A stretch of DNA of 64,000 nucleotides from Dermatemys mawii (Eukaryota; Chordata; Testudines; Dermatemydidae). The stretch covers positions 60,924,858 through 60,988,857 of the forward strand of contig ML677334.1 in the NCBI GenBank assembly GCA_007922305.1, read 5' to 3'. The position numbers and the translations under genes are program-made. This document shows, piece by piece, positions 1 through 11,590 of the stretch. The notes below the pieces were generated by a model, which was not told where the DNA came from, ran no database searches, and saw nothing but the letters and a program-made list of their open reading frames with translations. How positions within the stretch are numbered: the stretch's first letter is position 1; the number at the start of each line of letters is the position of its first letter.

Positions 1-767
1 CCAGCAACATCTTATGCAGTGTCTCAAAAATGACTAAACTCTGATTTTGGCTGACCATGAGAGGAAATAAATTCCCATGGCCCCTCTGTTGAGAATGCTC
101 CATCACCCGCTACTGAGAGTTAAAGTCTGGATGCAGACAACAGGAACACTCTGGCCTATTGTAGCTGGTGGGAAGAGGTGGTCTCAAAGGGATCAGTTAT
201 CACCTCTAAGCATCAGCATAAATATGTAAGCAAGTGATTCAAGATTACACAATTATTGTCTAGCTGGTTTAATTGTCCACTGCAATAAGTTGGTGGTCTC
301 AGCCTAAGACTTCTCTAACAGCTGTTACTATCATAGGCAACACCAGTACAGCTGCCAGCCATGGGGAGTCTTGTCAGAAATTTCTGTAAGGAAACTGGCC
401 TTGATGTACATCTTCCATAGATGGAGAACTTCAGATTACAAAACTTATATGAACACCAAATTCAAACAGAAATGACAAAAATTAGCTAGCACTGATTGAA
501 TGAAAATGAAAAAGTCCTGAAAACTCAAGCAGTGGACTTTTAAATTCTGTGACATGCATGTTAGTTCTTGTCCCCCAGTGACACAATAATGAAACAATAC
601 TTACAGAGCAATCCTGGCTTTCCTTTAAGGGTTTGCATAACAAGATTCATTGTTGTCTTTAGCCCTGGGTCCCATATTAGCTTCATTTTCATTTTGGCAG
701 CCATTTTTTGGTATAATCCCATGTGACAGAGAATCTCTGTTTTTATAATTAGCATTACAGTGGCACC

Positions 768-812
768 AAGAGCCCATTGTGCTAGGTGCTTTGCAAACAC
801 AGAACAACAGGA
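768..812 (-). repeat. Short fragment of an old interspersed repeat
   Basis: CATTGTGCTAGGTGCTTTGC followed by AAACACAGAACAACAGG belongs to the same old repeat type as 4352-4434 and, inverted, 28935-29032. No gene uses it. Confidence 0.45.
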
Positions 813-986
813 TAGCCCTTACTTACTGAATATGGTGCTCACTGACATAAGACATTCTATTGACTTTAACAGGATTACTCAAAACAGGAAGCATCATGGA
901 CAGTAGCAGTAAGTGTTTGCAAGTTTGGATCCTATGCAATTTCAGTGTGAATGTTGATCATATGCTTGTATTCTTGGTTTTAAAAA

Positions 987-1019
987 ATACAATACAATAC
1001 AATACAATACAATACAATA
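987..1019 (+). repeat. (AATAC)n microsatellite
   Basis: Six near-perfect AATAC units in an AT-rich context. Confidence 0.9.
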
Positions 1020-2024
1020 TATAAATGGTTGGTTTAAGATAAATCTTTAGCTGGAGGTTCAATTAATATCTCTTAAACTGTGGCAAGATTTTATTCATAC
1101 TCTGGGGGAAAAAAAACTGAGTTCAATGAAAATGTGGGTTCAGAACTATGAAGCTTTAAAAAATCTCCAGTGTAAAGTGAAAGCCTATGTGTGTTAGAAT
1201 ACAGTATCTTGGAGTAGCTAAAATATGTGATAGGAAAACAATACATGATCCCTTATAGCTGGAATAGTGGGAATATTGTAGGCCAAATCTGTGAGGCTGC
1301 ATCTAGACAGCACTGACTACAAGTCTCCAGTGTCACACAATGACAGGATTGCAACTTCTCTCTAATGGTAATTGAAGATTAGAGAAACTCTGGTAAAGAA
1401 AGGGAGAGACAAAGGGCAATTTTCTTGTGGTTGTTCTGTGGTGTGCAGGCTTGGGAGACTGTGCCCTCTGCATAAGTTAACACCTCATTCCCAGAGAAAA
1501 GAAGGATAAAAATAAAGATCTGAACAGTATTGTTCCAGACGAGTAAAATTGGAAGCTGTTTTGAACAGTTCTCATTCTGCAGTATTATTGTTAGAACTTG
1601 TTCACTCATTGAAGTGTGCTGTATAATGCTACAGTATGTGCTCTCTCCTCAGTGTAGGAGTTCTTCTCTGCTGTCATTTTAGAGCCAAGAATGTGCCATA
1701 TAAAATGAAGTAGCTATTAAAATGTGCATGAAGAAACAATTTGCTTTGTGCCTAGTTACATCTTCAGAGGCAAGCTAGTTGTCAATGTTTTTCATGTGGG
1801 TCTTAATGCCTAGTCAGGCATCAGAAATCAACATGGTTAGAATGACAGTAGGAAAACCAGTGGCGATAGTCTCATGGTAATGTTAAAAAAAGTTTCTTTA
1901 CATTCAATGACAGTTCAAATGTAATTTTTGCACATTTTATTTTATTGATGTCAGCGTATTTGGTAATTATCCCAAGTTCTGGGCCTTTCACAACAAATTA
2001 AACAGACAATATTTCATACAGTGG

Positions 2025-2115
2025 TTGCAGTGTTGTCTGTAGCTGTGTTGGTCCCAAGGTATTAGAAAGACAAAGTGGAAGAGATGTAATATCTTTTATT
2101 TGTGAGTGAGGGTAA
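2025..2115 (+). repeat. Interspersed repeat fragment (GTGTTGGTCCCAAGG type)
   Basis: GTAGCTGTGTTGGTCCCAAG, AGAAAGACAAAGTGGAAGAG and GTAATATCTTTTATTTGTG match a repeat family common in reptiles. Both ends are lost. Confidence 0.45.
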
Positions 2116-2180
2116 TTTTAAATGATGTCCTGCCACAGGGTTTTCCAAAATAGGAACATGCCAAATGATTTTTAATTCAT
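2116..2180 (+). repeat. Dispersed 65-bp repeat, copy 1
   Basis: 58 of 65 bases match 7056-7120 in the same orientation, including the exact block AACATGCCAAATGATTTTTA. Family unknown. Confidence 0.6.
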
Positions 2181-2474
2181 TCAATCAAATATATTCCCTC
2201 ACCAACCTCGTCTCTCTAATATTTCATACAATATTTAAATAATCACACCAATCTGAATAACAAACAAACCAGCACCCTGAATAGCAATAACCAAAGGAGT
2301 GATCAATTGTGGCTCATTAATAGAAGAGTAAGAAGATGTCTTCTTCCACCAATTTTTGTTATTCATTATTATCAATTATTATTGATATAACTATAGTTAA
2401 ATGTCATACTGCAAATATTACTTGTGAAGCGTGTCAAAGAACAGTGCTCTCACCCCAGTGAATTGCCACTTAAA

Positions 2475-2553
2475 GGCCCCAGTTCAGCAAAGCACTTTAA
2501 GATGTATGTGAATCAATTCATGCACCTGCTTAAGTGCTTTGCTGAATTGGGGT
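2475..2553. repeat. Palindromic MITE-like repeat (TTCAGCAAAGCAC)
   Basis: CCCCAGTTCAGCAAAGCAC at the left and AAGTGCTTTGCTGAATTGGG at the right form inverted halves. Same family as 36831, 42095 and 43194. Confidence 0.65.
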
Positions 2554-3721
2554 TTCAAGGCACAGGTGGGTGCTGTACAGAACAACACAGTACACAGAGG
2601 AATAGTAGCAATTTGACTTCATTGATGGACTAATTCGTAGAACAGGTGGATTTTTGAGTATTTGAAGCACGATCTGTGGGGAATTTGTTAATAACAGTGA
2701 TGTATTACTTTGGTTCCCCTCACCATGGCAGACAGACTGTAAATCTAGGCCCCAAAGTATGAGGAAGGAGAGGAGGCACAAGAAATAACATACACATGCA
2801 AACACAGACAAAAAATTGTAGGCATGGAAAAAATGTATATCCTTTTAGGAATTTATTCCCATCTCTATGTGTGTGGGATTTTTCTGTATGTAATTCTACA
2901 CTCCCCTGCACACTAAGAGAAATCCTTCAATGTGAATACACATCTTAACTAGACAAGAAATAGCAAGTATTTGTTGTTCTCCTAGGGAGATAAACACTTT
3001 ACAATAGCATCTGAAAAGAGAATGGCAATGTCAGAAACATGCTAGTTTGTCTTTACTGTGATCTTTACCCTGCCTTTCCTTCTCCCTGCAACTCATTTCT
3101 TAAAGGGTAGTCTACAATAAGGTGATGTGGCTATTAAATACGAGCTATTAGAAAAAATCTTGGGCCTTGATCCTGCATATTACTTCCAAATCAATGGGGA
3201 ATAGCTGAGGGGGTGGCAGGAAAGTGTGTGTGTGAGGGGGAAGGGGGAAAAGAAGCAGAGGGAAGAGGGCAGGATCACCCATACAGCTCTCGTTGCAGGA
3301 TTGGGAACTAAACTTAGATTTTTAAAAAAATCACTAATGTACCTCCTCCCTCCCACAGAAGAATTTTTAGTTTAATCTGAATCTTTCATTGTACCAGAAT
3401 TTTGGCAAGTAATAATTAATTCAGTAAGTACATCTGTCTGGTTTTAGCTTGGGTGGACTTATTTTCAAAGTGATAGATAAACCCAACAGCATCCCTCATA
3501 TACTTCTTTGCCTGGTATTATAAAGGATTTATAACAAGCTGCAATTTTTGATTTACTGAAGGTACGAGCAATAACATGGAAAAAAGTTATGGTAAATGCA
3601 GCCATTGATGGGAATTTCTAAGGCATTCGCCTCACTTCCTAAAGTGCATTGGTCCTTGAACGTAGTTCATTCTTTGAATGTGGCAGTGCTAAAACCTTAT
3701 GCTTCCTTTGACCGTATACTT
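2554..3721. other. Intergenic, no gene seen
   Basis: No recognisable element. A purine-rich G/A run lies at about 3205-3270. Confidence 0.55.
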
Positions 3722-3830
3722 TAATCATAGAAATTAGAGATGGCAAAGGCCTATTCAGTCATTTAGTTCACTTCTTGCCACTGCAGGACTGTTCTGCGGT
3801 TTAATTTCTTGTGCGTTCTAGTGCTCACGT
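3722..3830 (-). mobile_element. CR1-like 3' end fragment
   Basis: The AATCATAGAAATTAGAGATGG start, with later GTCATTTAGTTCA, matches the reversed 3' end of CR1-type elements. Degenerate sequence to about 4190 may belong to the same relic. Confidence 0.55.
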
Positions 3831-4351
3831 TTCTCACTAAGATCAATGTGAGTCCCTCATCCAGATCAAGGGCAGCATGTGGCTCATAACTTGTACAAAA
3901 TTACATTGAATTGTACTTTATATGATGCAATGTGGCATAAATGATGGAAACAATAGGACATTCTTCTCATACAGCATAGAACAAAGTGCCTGCTAGAAGG
4001 GCAGGCATGATTTATTTTTGCAAGCATTAGGTGAGATAGAATGGGAAGGATATTAGTCCAGCATCCTCAACTTTCTAGATGCAAGGGGCTTGTTGCATGC
4101 ATCATTTGTCTTCACAGCGTCATGGTTTCATGAGCTTCTACCCACTCTCTACACAACTTTTGCATTGAAAACCCTTCCTGTTGACTAGAGCTGATCATAA
4201 TTTTCCAAACTTTGATTTGTCTGATGAAATACACCAGATTAATTTCTGAAGTGATTTCCCTCCACATTTTAACCAGCGCTGCTGAGGTGATTTATTATTG
4301 TTGTAATCATTTATTCATTACTTGTATTACCATAGCACATAGGAGAGCTAG

Positions 4352-4434
4352 TCATGGATCAGGGCCAGTGTAAGACGTCGTACAAACACAGAACAAAAAC
4401 ACATTTTCTGCCCTAAACAGTTTACTGTCTAAGT
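4352..4434 (-). repeat. Old interspersed repeat cut by a hAT insertion
   Basis: CATGGATCAGGGCCAGTGT, ACAAACACAGAACAAAAACA and CAGTTTACTGTCTAAGT form the inverted repeat type. The hAT element at 4435 sits in its tail and the repeat's TCTAAGT is duplicated on the far side. Confidence 0.5.
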
Positions 4435-5280
4435 CAGGGGTGGGCAAATTATGGCCCACGGGCCACATTCAGCCATGCGACTGGCCTGTCCGGCCCGCCT
4501 GAGCTCCCAGCTGGGGAGGCTCCCCCGCCTTCCTCCCTCTCCCAGAGCCTCAGTGCCCTGCACTGCCAGCGCACTGGCCCGCCACTCCTGGGCAGTGCTG
4601 CAGGCTCAGGCAGGGCTTGAGCTCCTGACGCTTTGAGCGTCATGGTAAGGGGGCTGGGCTGCGAGCTCCGGCAGGCAGTGAAGCCTCCAGACATGCTGCT
4701 CTGAGCAGCATGGTAAGGGGGTTGTGCCAGTGGCCAGGGCTGGGGGCGTTGCATAAGGGACAGGGAGTTCTGGGGGCAATCAGGGAACAGGGAGCGGTTG
4801 GATGGGGCATAGGTTCTGTGGGGCAGTGAAGGGATGGGGAATGGGGAGGGGGGCAGGGGGTTGATAAGCGGCAGGGAGTCCCGGGGGGCAGTCAGGGGAC
4901 AGGGAGAAGGGGGAGGTTGGATGGGGCAGAGGTTCTTGGGGCAGTGGTCAGGGGTCAGGGAATGGGGGGTTGGGTAGGCACTGGAGTTCCAAGGGTCTGT
5001 CAGGAGGCAGGGGTGGTGGTGGTGGATAGGGGTTGGGGCAGTCAGGGGACAGGGAGCGGGGGAAGTTGGGTAGGGTGGGAGGGTCTCAGGAGGAGGCGGT
5101 CAGGAGACAAGGAGCGAGGGGGTGATGGGCTGGAGGTTCTGAGGGGGACAGGAAGTGGGTGGGGGTCAGATAAGGGGCAGGGCCAGGCTGTTTGGGGAGG
5201 CACAGCCTTCCCTACCCATCTCCCCCATACAATTTTGCAACCCCGAGGTGGCCCTTGGGCCAAAAAGTTTGCCCACCCCG
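4435..5280. mobile_element. Non-autonomous hAT-type element with G-rich core
   Basis: The ends are CAGGGGTGGGCAAA on the left and TTTGCCCACCCCG on the right, flanked by GTCTAAGT (4427-4434) and ATCTAAGT (5281-5288), a 7/8 match as expected for an 8-bp hAT target duplication. The interior is GC-rich, with a degenerate G-rich tandem stretch. Open frames on both strands within it reflect base composition only. Confidence 0.8.
4735..5180 (+). repeat. Degenerate G-rich tandem repeat within the hAT element
   Basis: Units of the type GGGGCAGTCAGGGGACAGGG, followed by a TTGGATGGGG phrase, recur irregularly across the stretch. Clusters of four or more G-runs, for example around 4834-4862, satisfy the usual G-quadruplex pattern. 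Confidence 0.6.
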
Positions 5281-5975
5281 ATCTAAGTTTAAAAGAAGAA
5301 AAAAAAAGCAGAAATGGGAGAGCACAGGGAAACATTTAGACAACATTGTCTCATTAGACAACACCACATAAGCAGAGTGAACAATAGAATGGTGCAAAGG
5401 CCATTTTAATTCCATGAGGAATGTTGTAGCAAACAGACAATCAGCAGAGTGCAGAGAAAGTCTGAGGATAGTCTACAGCTTTGATGGGTATGTCCAAAGG
5501 TTATGTAATCTAAAAATACAAGTGACTGACAATCCCTTTGTGATGTTATTAACATGAACTGGGACCATATAAACCATTGTTACAACCAAGGTCCTGTAGT
5601 GGCACCAAATCTTATATAAAGAGGGTCATATAAGGTCTCTAAGACCAGGTTATGGTTTTCTGGTTATGATTATACTATCTGTATGCATGTGTCATTTTTG
5701 TATTTAAAGCTATGAATAGTGGCTTTACACTGTCTGTATCTCAAACTTATGCTATGCTTCTGGGCAATACCCCAGACAAGTTGGTGTTAGCTTTGCCTAG
5801 CCTGCTTGATGGCCCATTAAGGACCATCAGCTGTAGAACTGACCCAATGAGAGAAGGCAAACACACCTTCTGACTCAGCAAGATATGTAGAGATTTGCCC
5901 ATGTGCCTCCAGACTCCATTTTGCTGCAATTTTCCATGGTAAGGACAAAGAGGTGTTCTTACATCTGGAAAAGAC

Positions 5976-5983
5976 TATAAAAG
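5976..5983 (+). promoter_or_regulatory. TATA box of the solo LTR
   Basis: TATAAAAG lies about 440 bp inside the LTR and about 240 bp before the LTR's AATAAA, marking the U3/R boundary near 6005. Confidence 0.65.
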
Positions 5984-6220
5984 GCTGATGCCTCATCTCC
6001 ATTTTGTCTTCAGTCCTGCTTCTTACCTCTGGAGGGACTTTGCTACAAACTGAAGCTCTGAACAAAGGACTGAATCCCAGCTGTGGATGTTTGTACTCCA
6101 GAGACTTGATTTGAACCTGCAGTGTACTCTATCAGTGCTACAAGCCTGAACAAAGAACTTTGCCATTATTGATTCCAATTAACCAATTCTAGCTCTCATC
6201 TATATCTTTTTCCTTTTATC

Positions 6221-6226
6221 AATAAA
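6221..6226 (+). promoter_or_regulatory. Polyadenylation signal of the solo LTR
   Basis: An AATAAA following a pyrimidine-rich run. It sets the R/U5 boundary a few tens of bases downstream. Confidence 0.65.
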
Positions 6227-7055
6227 CCTTTAGATTTTAGATTCTAAAGGATTGGCAACAGCATGATTTGTGGGTAAAATCTGATTTGTACATTGACCTG
6301 GGTCTGGGGTTTGTTCCTTTGGCAATGGGAGAACCTTTTTCTTTTACCGGGGTATTGATTTTCACCACCAGCACCCATAATGAGTGGCTGCTGGTGGTGA
6401 TACCGGGAAACGGGACTGTCCACGGGAATTGCTTGTGACTTGTGGTTAGCCAGTGGGGTAAAACCAAAATCTTTTCTGTTTGGCTGGTTTGGTTTGCCTT
6501 AGAAGTGGAAAAATCCTAACCTTGGGCGGTAACTGCACTGCATTAAGCAGTTTGTCCTGAACTGGCACTCACAGTTGGGTCCCGCCAGAACCAGCACCGT
6601 TACACCCTTTGTGTGGCATTCTGATATATTAAAGTTTCTGGAAATCTAGGATCATTGTAGACTGTTGCATCTCCAGTGACAGATTTTTCAAGTTTTGGAC
6701 TTAGCAGGAATATCTACCAGTTTGATAACCATCTGTATAAAAAATAAACCTAGAAGAATAGTCCCAAAGGAAGTGTTCATGCAGTAGATGCTGTTTATAG
6801 ATCTTTTTATTACTGAATTTGTTATAATCCCTGAATCTTCCCTCCACCCAACATCCCCCATGTTAATTACTGGTTCACCTCTGAAGGCTATGATGATTTG
6901 GAATATTCCCCAGGCTTCCATGATACAGTCTATTTGGCATTTCCTTTCTTGTATAGTATTCTTCAAAGTAATTAAACTGTAAGTCACAACATGAAAAAGC
7001 CTGAATTTAACTGTCAGACGTGTCTGCATATTGTGGCATTGGTTCGAAAGTAGGG

Positions 7056-7120
7056 TTTTAAATGGTGCCCCGCCACAGGGTTTCACAAAATGGAAACATG
7101 CCAAATGATTTTTAATTCAT
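7056..7120 (+). repeat. Dispersed 65-bp repeat, copy 2
   Basis: The second copy of the 2116-2180 unit, about 5 kb away. The flanks do not align, which favours an interspersed repeat over a local duplication. Confidence 0.6.
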
Positions 7121-8704
7121 ATAATTTAAACACAGTGGCATGAATGACTAACATTTAAATGAATAAACCGTTGAAAGAAGTATAAATACGGTGCTGAATT
7201 GCAAAATCAAATGTGAGTTTCAACTTCCTCAGTGATTTACAGTTAGTCTTTATTATCCTATAACAAAATACATTATCTCCTGTACCTGCTGCTTTACAAG
7301 TAGAAGAAAAGCTACATACTAATGCAGAGTAATGCCAGCTTAATGCTCTCTGGCAATGGAGAAGGAATAGAAATAAGTAATAAATAATATAGTGTTGTCC
7401 TCCCTCTGAATATGTTTTAAGTGGGTATATAATGAGCAGGGCCAAAGGAATTCCATGGATGAGGAAATCTTAAGTAGTAGTATGGGTAGGGCTGTATGAG
7501 ATATTTGGCTGGCTCTCTACCCACGAAAAGGAAGTATGTCACAATAATTTAATATTACTGAGAGCAGGTGATTGTTAGACCCTAGAGGAAAGGGATTAAC
7601 TAGACAATTCCCTTTCTTCAGATGAAATCAAACTTCTCCATTGATTACTGGTCAGCCCTCACTGCACTGACAGGATACTCTAATTAGTCTCACTTGCAGG
7701 CCCTTGCCTTAACAACAGACAACTCAGGCAACATATACAGGATGGAGAAGATTTTCCCCTTCAGAGAAGAGGTTTAATCCATTTTCTGCCAATCCTTGAG
7801 TGGCTTACATTCCACATCACCGGTCATACTGCCATCTGATGAATCAATATTTTTCTTTTATGGGTGAAAAAAGCCACTGGCTTTCCGCATACAAGCTTTC
7901 AAGTAACTTGTTATGAAGTTATATGGCTTTTCTGTATTAGGCAGTATTTGATGTAAGGTGCTCCCTGCAGACTGTAAATCAGTTATTATCATGCACCTTG
8001 CTGCCAGACATGCAGTGATCAGATTCCTTGTGAAAAGGGGGCCTGCAATTTATCAATCCCCATTTTAAGGACAAAGAGTTGTTTCCATTGTAATAGTTGG
8101 TTCAGCTCTTTCTGGTGTTATTTGGCCTTTATTTATTGGTATCAAATAAATATAAATAAATTTATTGGTATCAAAATGATTGGGACAGCCATGCCAGAGC
8201 ACTCCAATAGTCTATCTACAGTTTCCAGAAATGGTCAGTGCTGGATGCACCTGAGGAATGTGTAAGCCCCCTATAATGAGTCTAACTGTGCAGTATTCCA
8301 CAACGTGAGGATTAAAGTTCAGGGGATGCTAGCTTTGCAGATGGAGAAGACACAGCTCCCACTCAACCTGCAAGTTTGATACCGAATCATTAAGAAAGCA
8401 TGCCTGTGTCATCAACAGGAGATTTTCTGCCCTGTATCTCATTGTCTCCAGACAGACCCCTGTGCTGGGCCTATGTGCCAGGAATTAGGAGTCTCAGAGA
8501 CTGGGCTGACTTTACATCACCATTACTTTGAAGTATAATAATAAAGCCCAAGGATGGGAAAATTTCTCAGTCTTTTGTATCCCTTTAAATGCACACAAAA
8601 TGTAGTTACATTTTACACTTATATTACAAAGGCTTATACTGCACTTGTCCTCCAGATGGGAGGATGGAGGAAGCTCAGTGGATCCAATGAGTTGTGCTAT
8701 TTCT
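7121..8704. other. Intergenic, no gene seen
   Basis: AT-rich; only the tandem duplication at 8132-8175 stands out. Confidence 0.55.
8132..8175 (+). repeat. 29-bp short tandem duplication
   Basis: TTTATTGGTATCAAA occurs at 8132-8146 and again at 8161-8175, with AT-rich filler between. Confidence 0.8.
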
Positions 8705-9300
8705 GCTGATTTCCAAACCATCGCTTATCTCTATCTTGTTCGCCAACCTATTCTCTTGGGTACCTCATCACCATGTCAGCCTCAATATGTCTATAACTGA
8801 GGTTGCTATTTTCCTCCTCTCCTGTCCCTTTCTTCATCACTGTGGATAACTTCATCAATCCTCCCTGTCATTCAGCCTGACAATTTGGAAGTCATATTTA
8901 TCTCGATTCTCTTCTTCCTCCCTTCCCTGACCCCAAACCTTCTCCAAGTCATGTGATTTTTTTCCTGGATAACGTGTCAAAAATACACGATTTCCTCTCC
9001 ATCTCTGTTACTAAAACTTGTTCATGCCTTGGTTATCTCTCATCTTTGCACCAGAATTATTTCACTAACAATCTAATAAAATTAATCTAAGGTCAGCTTC
9101 CTCTCACACCGTTCCAACCATGTTGCCCTTCTTGAACCTCATCACTGGCTCCCTCTCTTCCTCTACAAGTTCAGGGCTCTTATACTCATCTTCATGCTTC
9201 ATCCCAACATATCTCACTTATACTTCTCCATTCATTTCACACAATATCATACTTCACTCCTCACGCTCTTGTAACTTATGCTGCTTCTTAGGCTCCTTCT
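8705..9300 (+). repeat. Pyrimidine-rich old repeat, split by a MITE
   Basis: CT-rich sequence with recurring TCTCCATCTCTGTTACTA, CTCATCACTGGCTCCCTCTC-like phrases resumes after the 9310-9538 MITE at about 9640-9760. It resembles the untranslated part of an old LINE; no family assigned. Confidence 0.35.
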
Positions 9301-9309
9301 CTCACCTGG

Positions 9310-9538
9310 GGCAGGTCTACACTACCACTTAAGTCAATCTAACTCAGGGTATAAAAAAGACCTAAGCGCTGTCCACACCAGAGCTGTGCTGGTGGGAGAT
9401 ATTCCTACCTCTCGCAGAGGTGGAGTAATTATGCCAAAGGGAGAGCGCTTTCCCATTAGCGTAGAGCATCTTTTCCAGACATGCTACGGTGATGCAGTTG
9501 CACCAGTGCAGCCATGCTGATGTAGCACTTCTAGGGTA
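9310..9538. mobile_element. Non-autonomous DNA transposon (GGTCTACACTACC type)
   Basis: It opens with GGGCAGGTCTACACTACC and ends near GATGTAGCACTTCTAGGG, a degraded inverted end. The inner sequence resembles MITEs common in turtle genomes. It splits a pyrimidine-rich older repeat at 8705-9300 and 9640-9760. Confidence 0.5.
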
Positions 9539-11239
9539 CTGTATAGTCTTGCTCTTTCTCTCATTCATCCTTTAAATGCCAAATTATGGTTGCTTTACAC
9601 AGGGGAATAGATCCATGGGTTCCAATGGCTTGAATAATGTGATCACAATTTGGCCATATGTTTGGATCAGCCTCTACTTCCTGTGTGTCAAGCATCTTCC
9701 CTCCCTTCCTTCAACAACTTTGAACTGACTTTTTCATGAAGCCTTCCTAATATGCTGATCATTACTAGGAGTGCAGCAAGCAACTGGAAATTTTAATATA
9801 CCCAGATAATCGCATTGCCCGGACCCTCCATACACCATAGTCTTCCAAGGCAGCCACTCCACAGTATGATCATTTACACTATGTGTTAATAAAAGGCACA
9901 ATGAAGACCAAGAAACTTGCTCAGACATCACAGGACAAGTTTCCTCAGATGTTGTTGAAAGAATACCTCACACTGCAATTGGGCAATGCTAAATGTAGGG
10001 TAACATTTCTTTTTTTAGTATTCATAATTACAGCACAAACATTATTGGTTACAAAATTATCAGTCCCCCCATTTTTTAAATCCTACAAGAATATGTGCTA
10101 GATACATGTTAGATAATTCAGTAAATTTACTTTAAAAATATTAATGAACTCATGTCCAAGACATTAATGCATTACTTGCCTGCAAAGTCTACATATTTTT
10201 TTCTGCGGAATTGTATATTTTAGGTCTGTGGAAAGTTTTAATATTTTATATAGTTTTTTTATTCTCTTTAATTCTTATGGCCACAAGACCTTCTGAAAGC
10301 TCTAGTTTCTAAAACATAAAACAAAATTGATTTTCTACATCTCCTCTAGCAGTGTTGGAAGCATGAAGCATGAATTTCTATGTGGAGGGAGGACGGACCA
10401 AAGATTAGAAAAAAAATAATTTGCAAACTGAATATCTGCATTGCAATAAAAGGGATTTGGCAATATTAGGAGCAGACAGCAACACAATGGAGAATTAAAT
10501 ATATTTTTCTCTTGACACTTTAAATGCTTTACAGGACAAAACTTACTTTATCATGAGCAGTCGTCTTAGCATATGTGGCATGCGCAATGTGCCTCAGGTG
10601 GAATGTGACCAGGATTCATCACCAAATTTGGTCTGCTGGTTGGATCATTAGCTTCCCCAGCTTGGGCTGGGTACTGACAGGGAGTACGACATAAATGCTG
10701 ATTCATGCCCCACAATGAGAAATAATAATAGATTTCAAGTGACTGTATTTCCTAGGAAAGGCAGAAGTTACCAGGACTATCTCGAACAATATAGTTGTGA
10801 TCAAGTTAAAAATTAGTGTGTACTGGCTAATTTACCACCCCTTTTTCCCCATGCACCTTCCTACCCCAAGTGATGAATTAATTGTTTCTCCTCAGAACAG
10901 CAACTCCCCTTGAAATGAATGAATGTATGTGTGTATGTATGAGAGATTTTGTGGGTTGCTCAGGAATCCATGCTACCGTAAGGGAGTCAGGGAGCCAGTA
11001 TCTTGAGCATTCTGGCCCTCCCACTACAGATGCCCTGGCCTCTAAGAGATTTTTCTACAGATCTCAGGAAATCCATAGGGTAGGGTAGCCAGGACCTCTG
11101 TCCCTTCCATGGGCCACCAAACAGCTTTCACTGGCGAGGATGTTGTAGCAGAAATCTAGTAGCCTGACTTTTCTTTTAAGTGTCTCACATGGAGAGGGTG
11201 ATCTGTTCCTAAGTAAACAAAAGGATAATAGGCAATATA
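9539..11239. other. Intergenic, no gene seen
   Basis: The end of the pyrimidine-rich repeat (to about 9760), then AT-rich sequence without a recognisable element. Confidence 0.55.
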
Positions 11240-11590
11240 GGCTGGATTTAAATGAAAGCATTTGATACAGTGTGTCATGAGATCTTACTCACAAAATTAA
11301 TTCATACTAGCATGGATAAGAAAACTATCACATGGGCTGAAAGCTGGCTGAAGGATAGAAACCACGATCATTGTTCAATGACAATGTATAGAGCAGTGGC
11401 AAGATTTCTAGTTGTGTTACCAATGAGTTTTTAGTCTGGTTTTAGTCTGTGGCTTTATTAAGAGATGATTAAAAGCATATTAATTAAATTAGCAAATGAT
11501 AATAAATTAAGAAGAATTGTGTGAACACTAATGAGGACAGAGGTACAAAGAATCCAAGAGAGGTTAGGAAAATTGCTTGACTGGGGATTT
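11240..11590 (+). mobile_element. CR1 reverse-transcriptase fragment
   Basis: Translated pieces read KAFDTVCHEILLTKL, ESWLKDRNHDHC and KLANDNKLRRIV, the palm region of CR1 ORF2, with frameshifts between. Both ends are truncated. Confidence 0.75.

Larger units (their letters stand above)
1..2024. other. Intergenic, no gene seen
   Basis: AT-rich unique-looking DNA. Apart from the AATAC run and a short old repeat at 768-812 nothing is recognised; open frames are short and lack any family signature. Confidence 0.6.
5539..6604 (+). mobile_element. Solo LTR of an endogenous retrovirus-like element
   Basis: The 1,066-bp unit starts TGTGATG and ends GTTACA, with CCCTT directly before (5534-5538) and after (6605-6609) as a target duplication; the identity extends a few bases further by chance. 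It carries TATAAAAG at 5976-5983 and AATAAA at 6221-6226 in the correct order for U3-R-U5 on the plus strand. No gag, pol or env sequence and no second LTR is present, so this is a recombination-derived solo LTR. The intact promoter-type signals could in principle drive local transcription. Confidence 0.8.

Noticed and set aside
4917..5339. 140-codon glycine-rich open frame
   Set aside because: A product of the G-rich tandem core of the 4435-5280 hAT element, and it runs past the element end into unrelated DNA.
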